This document shows, piece by piece, positions 34,970 to 44,655 of a stretch of DNA of 64,000 bases; within the stretch, counting starts at the first letter, position 1, and each line of letters opens with the position of its first letter. The notes under the pieces are model-generated. The model worked only from the letters and a program-made list of their open reading frames with translations. It ran no database searches and was not told where the DNA came from. Where the stretch lies: positions 2,938,501 through 3,002,500 of the forward strand of contig NZ_SLYP02000001.1 in NCBI RefSeq assembly GCF_004341505.2, given 5' to 3'. The position numbers were made by a program, and so were the translations under genes. Source of the stretch: Sphingomonas sp. JUb134. GTDB lineage: Bacteria > Pseudomonadota > Alphaproteobacteria > Sphingomonadales > Sphingomonadaceae.

Positions 34970-36949
34970 TCACGCCGCGGCGGGGACCAGGGCCTCCAGC
35001 GCCGGCAGCGCCAGCGGCTCGGCGCAGAGATAGCCCTGGAAGAACTGGCAGCCTTCCTTGGCGAGCAGGTCGAGCTGCTCCTCCGTCTCGACCCCCTCCG
35101 CGACGACGGCGAGGCCAAGCGACCGCGCCATGTCGATCACGCCGCGCACCACCACCCGGTCGCGCGGCGAACCGGTGATGTCCTGCGTCAGGCTCTTGTC
35201 GATCTTGAGATAGTCGAGCGGCAGCGCCTTCAGATAGGCAAGGCTCGAATAGCCCGTGCCGAAATCGTCGATCGCCACGCGGCATCCGCCGGTGCGCAGC
35301 TCGGCAAGCAGGCCGGAGGCCTCGCCTAGGTCCTCGATCAGCCCGCTTTCGGTGATCTCCACCGTCAGCCGGTTGCGCGGAAAGCCGCTTGCGTCGACGC
35401 GCTCGAGCAACAAGTCGGCGAAGCCGGGGTTCGCCACATCCTCCGCCGTCACGTTGATCGACAGGCGCAGATGGGCGAGGCTCTCCGGCCAGCGCGCCGC
35501 GCGGCGCAGCGCGCAACGCTGGACATGCTCGGACAGCACGACGCTGAGCCCGGCACGCTCTGCTGCCCCGAACAGCGCTTCCGCGCCGATCTCACCCAGG
35601 GTGGGATGCCGCCAGCGCGCGAGCGCCTCTACGCCCACGATGCGGCCGCCGCCGATCGCCACCTGCGGCTGGAACAGGATCTCCACCTCGTCGCGCTCGA
35701 TCGCCTGCGGGATATCGAGCGCGAGCCCGTCGAGCTCCTCGCGCCGCCGCCGATCGCCCTCTGCCGCGTCGACCGCGGACCGCGCCCTCTGGAGTAGCTG
35801 GGCGGCGGTCTCGCCGCCAGCGCCCGTCACATGACCGGTGCGCGTGGAAAGCCGCGCGACCTGCTCTCCGGTGACGAACGGGCGTGCCAGCGCCTGGCGA
35901 ACCGCGGCATCCGCGCGCTGCATCTGCGCATCGGCGACACCGAACGCCCCAATCAGGAACTCGGCGCCCTCAGCGCGCGCAATCACCGCCCGCCGACCGA
36001 GCGGCTCCCCGACCGCCGTCTCGATCCGCCGCAAGGCGGCGCGCAGCAGCCAGTCGCCTGCCTCGCGCCCAAGGTCCCGGTTGATCGCTTCCACTCCGCT
36101 CAGGGCCACCAACGACAGCGAAACCCGATGCCCCGCCCCCAGTCGCCCGTCGATCCAGGCGGTCGCGCCGGCCAGGTCACGGACCTCCGGGCCAGCCGGC
36201 GCAGGAACGGCGCCGCTGTCTGCGACCAGAGGCTCCACCAGCGCACGCATGCCGCTTTCGTGCAGATCGCGCTGCAGGTGCACCACCATCCGGCCTTGTC
36301 CCGGGACGGTCTGCGCGAAGGCGACCGCCGGGCGCCCTTCGTCCAGGCTGCGGCGGGCGGCGCGCAGGCTCGCGCGCGCGGATTTCGGCAGCGCCCCCAG
36401 CAGCGCATGCGTCGTCGGCGCAAGATCGAGGTGAAGCATCGAGGCCAGGGCAGGAGAAAGGCGGTGGCGATCGCTTGCCCGGTCATAGGACCAGGCAAGC
36501 GCCCCGGCGCGCCCGTCCAGGTCCCGCCAGCCACCCCCCAGGCGCTCGACGTGGCGGAAGGCGAAGCGCACCGCCTGCGCCAGCTCGATCTCGGTGACGG
36601 GGCTCACCAGAAAGTGGGTGGCGCCGGCGGCAAGCACGTCGTCCAGGCGCGCCGCATCTCCCTTCGACAACAAGGCCAGCAGCGCGCCCGGCGCGTCCGA
36701 TACCGGCGCCGCAAGGTCGGCCAGCGCGGCAAGCCCGTCCTCCAGCGCGCCGCGCGCATCGACGACGGCGACAGGGGCGCCGCTCGTTCGAAACCGCTGT
36801 GCAACCCCGTCCCTGCGGCGGGCGGCGATCACCTGCCACCCAGCCTTGGCATAGAGGTTCGACAGTTCGTCGCGCTGCCGAAAGGAGAGAAGGAACAGCA
36901 TCGGGTTTGCGATGCCCTGGCTCGTGCCGACTGCGCCCATCTGCCCCAT
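34970..36949 (-). CDS. EAL-domain c-di-GMP phosphodiesterase with degenerate GGDEF and REC-like N-terminus
   Basis: A protein of up to 659 residues. An N-terminal receiver-like fold (about residues 17-135) is followed by a GGDEF domain whose active motif is degraded to EGAEF (327-331), so it should not make c-di-GMP. The EAL domain looks intact: EAL at 441-443, N499, E531, D561-D562 in DDFGTGYSS, K583, E618 and the late FFQGYL. It is therefore predicted to hydrolyse c-di-GMP. No membrane segment; cytosolic. Three ATGs (residues 1, 4 and 17) are possible starts; the last gives the family-like MLFLLSFRQRDEL. Confidence 0.85.
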   Translation of the reverse strand: MGQMGAVGTSQGIANPMLFLLSFRQRDELSNLYAKAGWQVIAARRRDGVAQRFRTSGAPVAVVDARGALEDGLAALADLAAPVSDAPGALLALLSKGDAARLDDVLAAGATHFLVSPVTEIELAQAVRFAFRHVERLGGGWRDLDGRAGALAWSYDRASDRHRLSPALASMLHLDLAPTTHALLGALPKSARASLRAARRSLDEGRPAVAFAQTVPGQGRMVVHLQRDLHESGMRALVEPLVADSGAVPAPAGPEVRDLAGATAWIDGRLGAGHRVSLSLVALSGVEAINRDLGREAGDWLLRAALRRIETAVGEPLGRRAVIARAEGAEFLIGAFGVADAQMQRADAAVRQALARPFVTGEQVARLSTRTGHVTGAGGETAAQLLQRARSAVDAAEGDRRRREELDGLALDIPQAIERDEVEILFQPQVAIGGGRIVGVEALARWRHPTLGEIGAEALFGAAERAGLSVVLSEHVQRCALRRAARWPESLAHLRLSINVTAEDVANPGFADLLLERVDASGFPRNRLTVEITESGLIEDLGEASGLLAELRTGGCRVAIDDFGTGYSSLAYLKALPLDYLKIDKSLTQDITGSPRDRVVVRGVIDMARSLGLAVVAEGVETEEQLDLLAKEGCQFFQGYLCAEPLALPALEALVPAAA

Positions 36950-37031
36950 GCGCGGACCCTAGCCGCCCGGCACGGGTTCGCCAATCCGCCACGGCCTTGT
37001 CTGATCTCGGGCGAAGCCCTAGCTCAAGGGA

Positions 37032-38030
37032 ATGGCAAGCGCCTCCGCCCTGATCGATGCGCATGGCCGCACCATTCGCTACCTGCGCATCTCCGTGACG
37101 GATCGATGCGACCTCCGCTGCCGCTATTGCATGTCGGAGACGATGCAGTTCCTGCCGCGCGAACGCCTGATGAGCGTCGACGAGATCGCAACCCTGGCGG
37201 AGTGCTTCATCGCACGCGGCGTGCACAAGATCCGCCTCTCGGGCGGCGAGCCGCTGATGCGCGGCGACACGGTGGCCTTGGCGGAGCGGCTGGGAAGCCG
37301 GCTGGGCAACGGGCTCGACGAGCTCACCATGACGACCAACGCAACCCGTCTCGCGCGGCATGCCGGGGCGCTTGCGGCGGCGGGGATCCGGCGCATCAAC
37401 GTCAGCCTCGACAGCCGCGATCCCGACACCTTCCGGCATGTCACCCGGACCGGCGACCTGGCGCGGGTGCTGGAAGGGATCGAGGCGGCGCGCGCCGCCG
37501 GCATCGCCATCAAGATCAACATGGTGGCCCTCAAGGGGCTCAACGAGCATGAGATCGCACCGATGCTCGCCTGGTGCGGGGAGCAGGGCTTCGACCTTTC
37601 CCTCATCGAAACCATGCCGCTAGGCGTCATCGACGAGGATCGTACCGACCGGTTCCTGCCGCTGCCCCAGGTGTTCGAGGACCTCTCGGCGCGGTTTTCT
37701 CTCGTGCGGGATGCCTTCCGCACCGCCGGCCCCGCCCGCTACTGGCAGCTCGCGGGCACCCCCACGCGGCTGGGCCTCATCTCCCCGCTGACCGCCAACT
37801 TCTGTGACGGGTGCAATCGCGTGCGACTGACGACCGAAGGATTGCTCTACCTCTGCCTGGGGCAGGATGCGCATGTCGACCTCCGCGCAGCCTTGCGCGA
37901 CGGCGGCCCGCCCGCAGTCGACGCGGCGATCGAGGCCGCCATGGCGCGCAAGCCCGCCGCACACGACTTCCGGATCGCGCCCGGCGCGGCCCCGGCCGTT
38001 GCCCGTCACATGAGCGTCACCGGCGGATGA
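37032..38030 (+). CDS. moaA: GTP 3',8-cyclase MoaA
   Basis: A radical-SAM enzyme that starts molybdenum cofactor synthesis by rearranging GTP. In its 332 residues it carries the N-terminal cluster motif C26xxxC30xxC33, the LSGGEPLMR region, and the C-terminal second cluster FCDGCNRVR with a later Cys (LYLCLG). It ends with two glycines as most MoaA do. Its stop overlaps the nadK start (ATGA). No moaC or other molybdopterin gene is adjacent, so the pathway is split in this genome. Confidence 0.96.
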   Translation: MASASALIDAHGRTIRYLRISVTDRCDLRCRYCMSETMQFLPRERLMSVDEIATLAECFIARGVHKIRLSGGEPLMRGDTVALAERLGSRLGNGLDELTMTTNATRLARHAGALAAAGIRRINVSLDSRDPDTFRHVTRTGDLARVLEGIEAARAAGIAIKINMVALKGLNEHEIAPMLAWCGEQGFDLSLIETMPLGVIDEDRTDRFLPLPQVFEDLSARFSLVRDAFRTAGPARYWQLAGTPTRLGLISPLTANFCDGCNRVRLTTEGLLYLCLGQDAHVDLRAALRDGGPPAVDAAIEAAMARKPAAHDFRIAPGAAPAVARHMSVTGG

Positions 38031-38803
38031 CCACGCCGCTGCGCCGAGCGCTGATCGCCTCCCCGACGCCCGCTGCGCAGGAGGCGGAGCGGGAACTGCG
38101 CGAGCAGTATGAATGGGCGTCTCTGGAAGAGGCCGAACTGGTGGTCGCGCTGGGCGGCGACGGCTTCCTGCTTCAGGTGCTGCACCAGTTGCTGGAGTGC
38201 CGGTCCAACGTGCCGGTCTTCGGCATGAACCTCGGCACCGTCGGGTTCCTGATGAACGAATGGCGCCTGGGTGGCCTCGACGAGCGGCTGGCCCGCGCGA
38301 AACCGTTCAAGGTCTCCCCGCTCGAGATGCTGACGGAGACGATCTCGGGCGAGGTTCGCCGCCTGCCCGCCATCAACGAGGTGTCGCTGCTGCGCGAAAC
38401 GCGCCAGGCGGCCAAGATCGAGGTCAGCGTGAACGATCGGGTGGTGATGCCCGAGCTGGTCTGCGACGGCATCCTCGCAGCGACCCCGGCGGGCTCCACC
38501 GCCTACAACCTGTCCGCGAACGGCCCGATCCTGCCGCTCGGCTCGGCGATGCTGGCGCTGACGCCGATCAGCCCGTTCCGGCCGCGTCGCTGGCGGGGCG
38601 CGATCCTGCCCGATCGCGCGCGTATCTCGCTTCGCATCCTGGAGGCTGAGAAGCGCCCCGTGAGCGCCGTCGCCGACCAGCGCGAGGTGCGGGATGTCGC
38701 ACGCGTGGAGGTGGAGATCGACCGCATGCGCGACCTGACGCTGATGTTCGATCCGGAGCATGCGCTCGACGATCGAATCACGATGGAACAGTTCATCGCC
38801 TGA
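38027..38803 (+). CDS. nadK: NAD kinase
   Basis: A 258-residue ATP-dependent kinase that makes NADP from NAD. The GGDG motif is at residues 43-46 (ALGGDGFLL), and the substrate loop includes GMNLGTVGFL, LPAINEVSL (NE motif) and ATPAGSTAYNLSANGPI. It is short but complete, as usual for alphaproteobacteria. The ATG start overlaps the moaA stop by four bases, so translation is probably coupled. Confidence 0.95.
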   Translation: MTTPLRRALIASPTPAAQEAERELREQYEWASLEEAELVVALGGDGFLLQVLHQLLECRSNVPVFGMNLGTVGFLMNEWRLGGLDERLARAKPFKVSPLEMLTETISGEVRRLPAINEVSLLRETRQAAKIEVSVNDRVVMPELVCDGILAATPAGSTAYNLSANGPILPLGSAMLALTPISPFRPRRWRGAILPDRARISLRILEAEKRPVSAVADQREVRDVARVEVEIDRMRDLTLMFDPEHALDDRITMEQFIA

Positions 38804-38880
38804 GGCGCCGCGGATTTTGAGTTATTTCCAGCCCGGATCAGGCACTTAGTGGAAATCCGGAAAAAAGCCGCGTGGGGTGC

Positions 38881-38910
38881 TTGCCAGATCCGAAAACCCG
38901 CTGCTATAGG
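38881..38910 (+). promoter_or_regulatory. Promoter of tRNA-Asn
   Basis: TTGCCA, 18 bases, then TATAGG, 16 bases before the mature tRNA 5' end. Spacing and position fit a sigma70 tRNA promoter. Confidence 0.5.
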
Positions 38911-38926
38911 CGCGCCTCCGAAGCGT

Positions 38927-39001
38927 TCCCCGGTAGCTCAGCGGTAGAGCAATCGACTGTTAATCGATCGGTCGCCTGTTCGAATCAGGCCCGGGGAGCC
39001 A
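38927..39001 (+). tRNA. tRNA-Asn (anticodon GTT)
   Basis: A complete cloverleaf: acceptor TCCCCGG/CCGGGGA, anticodon stem ATCGA/TCGAT with loop CTGTTAA (anticodon GTT), T-loop GTTCGAATC, discriminator G and an encoded CCA. Confidence 0.96.
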
Positions 39002-39379
39002 CTCTTCCAGACATCGCCGACTGCTTGCAGAGCCGAGGGCTGCTCCCTCCGTCTGCCGTGGAAAAGCACTGGCCGCGCAGCGCCGAAGCGGCCCCTGTCG
39101 TGTGCGCCCTCGGGAGGGCCGCTTCAGCACAATCCACACGCCAGCATTTTCGAAAGAGACGCGCGCCGGCGCGCCTGTTCGGACTCGGACCGATGCGGAA
39201 GCCTGTAAGCCCCTCTACCACAACGTCTTTTCGGGCCCGGTCACATACCGTTCAGGAACGGCTAAGCTGCGAAGTTGCACAACTCATCGTACCGGGTCAA
39301 AGAACCCAAACGCCCCGACGTTCGTTCTGAGGTTGTGCCGCCCTTCGTCGGCGAAAATATGCGGCAGTGGAGAAACTCG
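39002..39379. other. Intergenic region, 378 bases, no gene; one strong hairpin
   Basis: I see no supported coding frame between tRNA-Asn and the lipoprotein gene. A perfect ten-base stem GAAGCGGCCC / GGGCCGCTTC (39085-39125, loop of 21) is the only clear structure. It lacks a T-tract and could end the tRNA transcript or belong to an unannotated RNA; nothing decides between these. Confidence 0.4.
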
Positions 39380-39967
39380 ATGCAGTCATCCAGGTTCGAT
39401 CGCAAGCGTCTCGCCGGTATCGGCACTGCGATCGTGGGAGCGCTGGTGCTCGCCGCCTGCGCTACCCCAACCCCCTACCGGCCGGCGACCGGCAGCGGCT
39501 TTGCCCGGACGGGGTATTCCGACGAGCAGATCGAAGCCAATCGCTTCCAGGTCACCTTCGCCGGCAACACGCTCACGTCGCGTGAAACGGTCGAGCGCTA
39601 CCTGCTGTTTCGCGCTGCACAGCTGACGGTTGAGCGTGGCTTCGACTATTTCGTCCTCGTCGACCGCGACACCGAACGCCGCACGCGCACCTATGCGACG
39701 CCCGATCCCTATTGGGGCGGCTACGGCGGCTTCGGCGCGTGGAGCCCCTACTGGCGCTTCCACGGTCCGGCCTATGGCTGGCGCGGCTGGGGACCCTATG
39801 GCGACCCGTTCTACAACACGGATATTCGCACGGTCGACAAGTACGAGGCGTCGGCGGAGATCATCGTGGGTCGTGGGCCGAAGCCGACGGACAATGTGCG
39901 CGCGTTCGATGCGCGGGCGGTGATCGAGAACCTCGGTCCGCGCGTGCAGATGCCGCAGCCGAACTGA
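39380..39967 (+). CDS. CC0125/CC1285-family lipoprotein
   Basis: A 195-residue lipoprotein of a family typical of Caulobacter and sphingomonads. It has a signal peptide with lipobox LAAC (C27), then the conserved core YRPATGSGFARTGYSDEQIE and RFQVTFAGNTLTSRETVERY, and a Tyr/Trp/Gly-rich middle (YWGGYGGFGAWSPYWRFHG). Function unknown; probably outer-membrane attached. The ATG is supported by GGAG seven bases upstream; an earlier in-frame ATG adds an unrelated leader. A perfect terminator follows. Confidence 0.87.
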   Translation: MQSSRFDRKRLAGIGTAIVGALVLAACATPTPYRPATGSGFARTGYSDEQIEANRFQVTFAGNTLTSRETVERYLLFRAAQLTVERGFDYFVLVDRDTERRTRTYATPDPYWGGYGGFGAWSPYWRFHGPAYGWRGWGPYGDPFYNTDIRTVDKYEASAEIIVGRGPKPTDNVRAFDARAVIENLGPRVQMPQPN

Positions 39968-39989
39968 TCCCCCTTCCCCTCCAGCAAAT

Positions 39990-40024
39990 AGGGGTCGCTG
40001 CCCATCGGCAGCGACCCCTTTTTT
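39990..40024 (+). terminator. Intrinsic terminator after the CC0125-family gene
   Basis: A perfect 13-base stem AGGGGTCGCTGCC / GGCAGCGACCCCT with a CATC loop, followed by six T. One of the strongest terminators in the window. Confidence 0.95.
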
Positions 40025-40108
40025 GTGCTTCGGCAACGCCCCGCGGGGAGTCCGGGCCGCAACGGCTGCCAACCCCAGCGTGCCGGCAGCCGCGGCGCCC
40101 CGATCCCC

Positions 40109-42850
40109 TTACAGCTGGCCGTGGCAGTGCTTGTACTTGAGGCCGGAGCCGCACGGGCACGGCGCGTTGCGGCTGACGCGGCCGACCCACTCGGCCGGAT
40201 CCTCGCCCAGCGCCTGCGCGTCGGGCTGGGGCATCTGCATCGGCGGCATGCGGGTGGTCAGGTAGCCGCTGCCGGCGTCCTGGTCCCAGGTGTCGTCGTC
40301 GCCGGTAAGCGGGTCGAAGTGACTGGTCAGGAAGTCCGGCAGCTCGGGAAGCGGCGGCGGCGTGAAGTTGAAGTTGAAGTTCGCCACCGCGAGCGTGCGG
40401 GTCACATCCTCGCGAATGCTGCCCAGCATGCGCTCGAACAGCGCGAACGCCTCCTGCTTATACTCGTTGATCGGCGTCTTCTGCGCATAGGCGCGCAGGT
40501 GGATCACCGCGCGCAACGCGTCGAGCATCGCCAGATGCTCCTTCCAGTGGTGGTCCAGGTTCTGGAGCAGGATCGACTTCTCGATCTGCGTCCAGGCGGT
40601 CGGCTCCAGTTCGGCTGCCTTCGCCTCGACCACCTGGTCCGCAAGCGTGCGGATACGCTCTTCCAGCGTTTCCGCCTCCAGCCCGTCTTCCTCCGCGATC
40701 CACTGCGCGACCGGCGCCTCGACGCCCAGCACCTCGGCCGCACGCTCGGTCAGGCCTGCGACGTCCCACTGCTCCGGATAGGAGTTGGGCGGCACTGCCT
40801 CGCCGACGATCGCGTTCACCGTCTCGGCACGCATGTCGGCCACCACGTCGCCGACGGTGTCGGCATCCATGATGTCGGCGCGCTGCTCGTACACGACCTT
40901 GCGCTGATCGTTCATGACGTTGTCGTATTCGACGACCTGCTTGCGGATGTCGTAGTTGCGCGCCTCGACCTTCTTCTGCGCGGTCTCGATCGCCTTCGAC
41001 AGCCACTTGGAGCCGATCGCCTCGCCATCGGCGATGTTGGAGCGCATCATCTTGGCGAACAGCGTGTCCGGCCCGAAGATTCGCAGCAGGTCGTCGTCCA
41101 GGCTCAGGTAGAAGCGCGACAGGCCCGGATCGCCCTGGCGACCCGAACGGCCGCGCAGCTGGTTGTCGATGCGCCGGCTCTCATGGCGCTCGGTGCCGAG
41201 CACGAACAGGCCGCCCGCGGCGAGCACCGCCTGCTTCTCGGCCGTGATCTCCGCGCGGATCTTCTCGGCCGCCGCTTCATATTCCGGCGTGCCTGCCTCC
41301 AGTTCCGGATGCTCGTCGAGCATCCGGAACTCCAGGTTGCCGCCCAGCTGAATGTCCGTGCCGCGACCCGCCATGTTGGTGGCGATGGTCACCGCCCCCA
41401 GTCGGCCCGCCTGGGCGACGATGTGCGCTTCCATCTCGTGGTAGCGCGCGTTCAGCACCTTGTGCGGCACCTTCTCCTGGGTCAGGAATTCGGACAGCAG
41501 CTCCGACTTCTCGATCGAGACGGTGCCGACCAGCACCGGCTGGCCACGCTCGGCATGCTCGCGGATCTTGCGCGCGATCGCCAGGAACTTGTCCTGGGTC
41601 GTCTTGTAGAACTCGTCCTCCTCGTCGACGCGCTGCACCGGCACGTTGGTGGGGATCGACACGACATTCATCTTGTAGATGTCGAAGAACTCGGCCGCTT
41701 CGGTCGCCGCGGTGCCCGTCATGCCCGACAGCTTGGGATACATGCGGAAATAGTTCTGGAAGGTGATCGAGGCGAGCGTCTGGTTCTCCGGCTCGATCGT
41801 CACGCCTTCCTTGGCCTCGGTCGCCTGGTGCAGGCCATCCGACCAGCGGCGGCCGTCCATCATGCGGCCGGTGAACTCGTCGATGATGACGACCTTGCCG
41901 TCCTTCACCAGGTAATCGACGTCGCGGCGGAACATCATGTTCGCGCGCAGCGCCTGGTTCAGGTGGTGGACGACCTGGGTGTTCTCGAAGTCGTAGAGGT
42001 TCGCCCCCTGGAGCAGCCCGGCGGCCTCGAGCAGGCGCTCGGCCTTTTCGGTGCCGTCTTCCGTCAGGATGACGCTCTTCTGCTTCTCGTCCTTCTCGTA
42101 GTCCGATTCTTCGAGCTGCTTCACGATCGCGTCGACGGACAGGTACAGGTCGGACTTGTCGTCCGTCGGCCCGGAGATGATCAGCGGCGTGCGCGCCTCG
42201 TCGATCAAAATCGAGTCCACCTCGTCGACGATCGCGAAGGCGAAGGGACGCTGCACCATCGACTCGCGATCATACTTCATGTTGTCGCGGAGGTAGTCGA
42301 AGCCGAACTCGTTGTTCGTGCCGTAGGTGATGTCCGCGGCATAGGCCTGGCGGCGCTCGCCGTCGGAGACGTTGGGGACGATCACGCCCGTGGTGAGCCC
42401 CAGGAAGCCGTAGATCCGCCCCATCTGCTCGGCGTCACGCCGCGCAAGGTAATCGTTCACGGTGATGACGTGCACGCCCTCGCCCGGCAGCGCGTTGAGG
42501 TAGGTGGCGAGCGTCGCCACCAGCGTCTTGCCCTCGCCCGTGCGCATCTCGGCGATCTCGCCGCGGTGGAGCACGATGCCGCCGATCATCTGCACGTCGA
42601 AGTGGCGCATGCCCAGCACGCGCTTCGATGCCTCGCGAACGGTCGCGAACGCCTCCGGCAGCAGGGAGTCGAGCTTTTCGCCATTGGCGAGGCGCTCGCG
42701 GAAACGCGCCGTCTGCTGCGCGAGCGTCTCGTCGTCCATCGCTTGGATCTGGGCTTCGAAGCCGTTGATCTTGTTGACGATCGAACCCAGCGACTTGACG
42801 TAACGATCGTTGGAAGAACCGAAGAGGGACTTGGCAAGGCCGCCGAACAT
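40109..42850 (-). CDS. secA: Preprotein translocase ATPase SecA
   Basis: A 913-residue motor that drives Sec-dependent secretion at SecYEG. Walker A MRTGEGKT is at residues 102-109, the DEVD box follows ([15 protein letters not shown]), and the C-terminus ends in the zinc-binding SecB/lipid-contacting tail [16 protein letters not shown]. The length is normal for alphaproteobacteria. The ATG giving [16 protein letters not shown] is chosen although the frame remains open upstream. A small exported protein gene lies 117 bases upstream on the same strand. Confidence 0.97.
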   Translation of the reverse strand: MFGGLAKSLFGSSNDRYVKSLGSIVNKINGFEAQIQAMDDETLAQQTARFRERLANGEKLDSLLPEAFATVREASKRVLGMRHFDVQMIGGIVLHRGEIAEMRTGEGKTLVATLATYLNALPGEGVHVITVNDYLARRDAEQMGRIYGFLGLTTGVIVPNVSDGERRQAYAADITYGTNNEFGFDYLRDNMKYDRESMVQRPFAFAIVDEVDSILIDEARTPLIISGPTDDKSDLYLSVDAIVKQLEESDYEKDEKQKSVILTEDGTEKAERLLEAAGLLQGANLYDFENTQVVHHLNQALRANMMFRRDVDYLVKDGKVVIIDEFTGRMMDGRRWSDGLHQATEAKEGVTIEPENQTLASITFQNYFRMYPKLSGMTGTAATEAAEFFDIYKMNVVSIPTNVPVQRVDEEDEFYKTTQDKFLAIARKIREHAERGQPVLVGTVSIEKSELLSEFLTQEKVPHKVLNARYHEMEAHIVAQAGRLGAVTIATNMAGRGTDIQLGGNLEFRMLDEHPELEAGTPEYEAAAEKIRAEITAEKQAVLAAGGLFVLGTERHESRRIDNQLRGRSGRQGDPGLSRFYLSLDDDLLRIFGPDTLFAKMMRSNIADGEAIGSKWLSKAIETAQKKVEARNYDIRKQVVEYDNVMNDQRKVVYEQRADIMDADTVGDVVADMRAETVNAIVGEAVPPNSYPEQWDVAGLTERAAEVLGVEAPVAQWIAEEDGLEAETLEERIRTLADQVVEAKAAELEPTAWTQIEKSILLQNLDHHWKEHLAMLDALRAVIHLRAYAQKTPINEYKQEAFALFERMLGSIREDVTRTLAVANFNFNFTPPPLPELPDFLTSHFDPLTGDDDTWDQDAGSGYLTTRMPPMQMPQPDAQALGEDPAEWVGRVSRNAPCPCGSGLKYKHCHGQL

Positions 42851-42967
42851 GGCTGTTCCTTCATGATGGGGAGCGGAGCCGCGCCCGGTGCGCGGCATCC
42901 CGAGAGGCGCGCCTGTCAGGCGCGGCGAAACTGGGGTGGAGGACGCCCGCACGCGCGGGCGGCACGC

Positions 42968-43240
42968 TCACTCGAGCGCGCTGTCGACCCTGGAGCGGAC
43001 ATCGACGGGAGGTACGGCATAGGGCGCCGGCACCGGCGAAAGGCGCGCGCCGTCCAGTGCGCTGCTGGCGCGAACGACCAGCGGCGCGTGATCGGCAACA
43101 TCGGTCGCCACTTCCGCCGCGATCCTGCCCGCAACCTGCTCGACCTGCCGCGCCTCTACCGGAGTCGCGCCGACCAGGGCCCCGGTGAGGCCGGTCAGCA
43201 GCGCGGAGAGGAACAACAGGAGACGCAAGCGACGATCCAT
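42968..43240 (-). CDS. Small exported protein of unknown function
   Basis: A 90-residue protein with an N-terminal signal peptide (MDRRLRLLLFLSALLTGLTG, cleavage near VEA at residue 30). The mature part has an alternating helix rich in Ala/Val (VEQVAGRIAAEVATDVADHA) and a proline-containing tail. Family not recognised. It lies between secA and the divergent argJ; the 180 bases up to argJ hold no other gene. Codon use and the clean signal peptide support it as real. Confidence 0.6.
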   Translation of the reverse strand: MDRRLRLLLFLSALLTGLTGALVGATPVEARQVEQVAGRIAAEVATDVADHAPLVVRASSALDGARLSPVPAPYAVPPVDVRSRVDSALE

Positions 43241-43421
43241 CGGCGAAGAGCTAGCCCGTGCCGCAATGGCGCCGGGCAGCGGTGGAGATAATGGGCGCAC
43301 GGCGATCCGTCCACCCGAAAGCCGGGCAGACGCGGGCCGGCCGCCGGGCGGCGGGCTCTGAGCACCTTTCCATCGCAAAATCACTCGACGGATCGGGCGC
43401 ACGGACGCATGGACCGGAGCC

Positions 43422-44651
43422 ATGGCCAACACCCGCTCCCCCCTCGCCCCCGCCGCCTTCCCCGTCCTGCCGCCGATCGCGGGTGTGACCCCGCGCGTCG
43501 CCCGCGCGCGCTACAAGGCATGGGATCGCTGCGACCTCACCTTCGTCACGCTGGAAGCCGGCACCTCCGTCGCCGGTGTGCTGACGCAGAGCCGCTGCCC
43601 GTCGCCCGAGGTCGAGTGGTGCCGCAAGGCGCTGGTGCTGGGCCAGGCACGCGCGCTGGTGGTGAATGCGGGCAACTCCAACGCCTTCACCGGACATCGT
43701 GGCCGTGAGGCGGTGGAGGCCGTCGCCGCCCGCGCCGCCGCGCACCTCGGCTGCCAGCCCTCGGACGTGTTCGTCGCCTCCACCGGCGTGATCGGCGTGC
43801 CGCTGCCGATCGACAAGGCCGAGGCCGGGCTCGACGCCGCCTTCGTGGCCGAACCGTGCAGCTGGGAAGCCGCGGCCGAGACGATCATGACCACCGACAC
43901 CTTTGCCAAGGCCGCGACCGCCACCGCGATCGTCGGCGGCCGCACGGTGACGCTGGTCGGCATCGTCAAGGGTTCGGGCATGATCGCGCCGGACATGGCG
44001 ACCATGCTGGGCTTCGTCTTCACCGACGCGGCGGTCGATCCGGCCTTCCTCCAGTCGGCGCTTTCGGCGGCCAACACCAAGAGCTTCTCGTGCATCACGG
44101 TCGATGGCGACACCTCGACCAGCGACACGGTGCTGGCGTTCGCGACCGGCCAGGCCGGCAACACGCCGCTGGTGGATGCCGACAGCGACGGCGCCGATGC
44201 ATTCGCCGCCGCCCTCTTCGACGTCTGCCTGAGCCTCGCGCAGCAGGTCGTGCGCGACGGTGAGGGCGCGTCGAAGTTCATTCAGGTCGATGTGGAGGGC
44301 GCCGAGAGCGACCGCAGCGCCCATCGCATTGCGATGAGCATCGCCAACTCGCCGCTGGTGAAGACCGCGATCGCCGGCGAGGACGCGAACTGGGGCCGCG
44401 TCGTCATGGCGGTCGGCAAGGCTGGCGAGCCGGCCGAGCGTGACAGGCTCTCGATCCGCTTCGGCACCACGCAGGTGGCGCGCGATGGCCTTGCCGTCAC
44501 CGGCTACGACGAGGCGCCGGTCGCCGAGCACCTGAAGGGGCAGACGGTCGAGATCGGCGTCGACCTGGGCCTCGGCGAGGGCCGGGCGACGGTTTGGACC
44601 TGCGACCTCACCCACGGCTATATCTCGATCAACGCCGACTATCGGAGCTGA
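43422..44651 (+). CDS. argJ: Bifunctional glutamate N-acetyltransferase / ornithine acetyltransferase ArgJ
   Basis: A 409-residue enzyme of arginine synthesis that recycles the acetyl group from N-acetylornithine to glutamate and may also acetylate glutamate from acetyl-CoA. The proenzyme cleaves itself at KGSGMIAPDMATML between A193 and T194, and T194 becomes the nucleophile. The N-terminal half has NAGNSNAFTG and the end is YISINADYRS. An inositol-phosphatase family gene follows four bases later, so the two share a transcript. Confidence 0.95.
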   Translation: MANTRSPLAPAAFPVLPPIAGVTPRVARARYKAWDRCDLTFVTLEAGTSVAGVLTQSRCPSPEVEWCRKALVLGQARALVVNAGNSNAFTGHRGREAVEAVAARAAAHLGCQPSDVFVASTGVIGVPLPIDKAEAGLDAAFVAEPCSWEAAAETIMTTDTFAKAATATAIVGGRTVTLVGIVKGSGMIAPDMATMLGFVFTDAAVDPAFLQSALSAANTKSFSCITVDGDTSTSDTVLAFATGQAGNTPLVDADSDGADAFAAALFDVCLSLAQQVVRDGEGASKFIQVDVEGAESDRSAHRIAMSIANSPLVKTAIAGEDANWGRVVMAVGKAGEPAERDRLSIRFGTTQVARDGLAVTGYDEAPVAEHLKGQTVEIGVDLGLGEGRATVWTCDLTHGYISINADYRS

Positions 44652-44655
44652 CCCC

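Noticed and set aside
38927..39379. tRNA-Asn as an integration site with a genomic island behind it
   Set aside because: No integrase, no repeat of the tRNA 3' end, and the following genes are core alphaproteobacterial genes.
40025..43291. A plus-strand open frame of about 1,090 codons opposite secA
   Set aside because: SecA is intact with all motifs on the minus strand; the opposite frame has no recognisable domain and arises from GC-biased codons.
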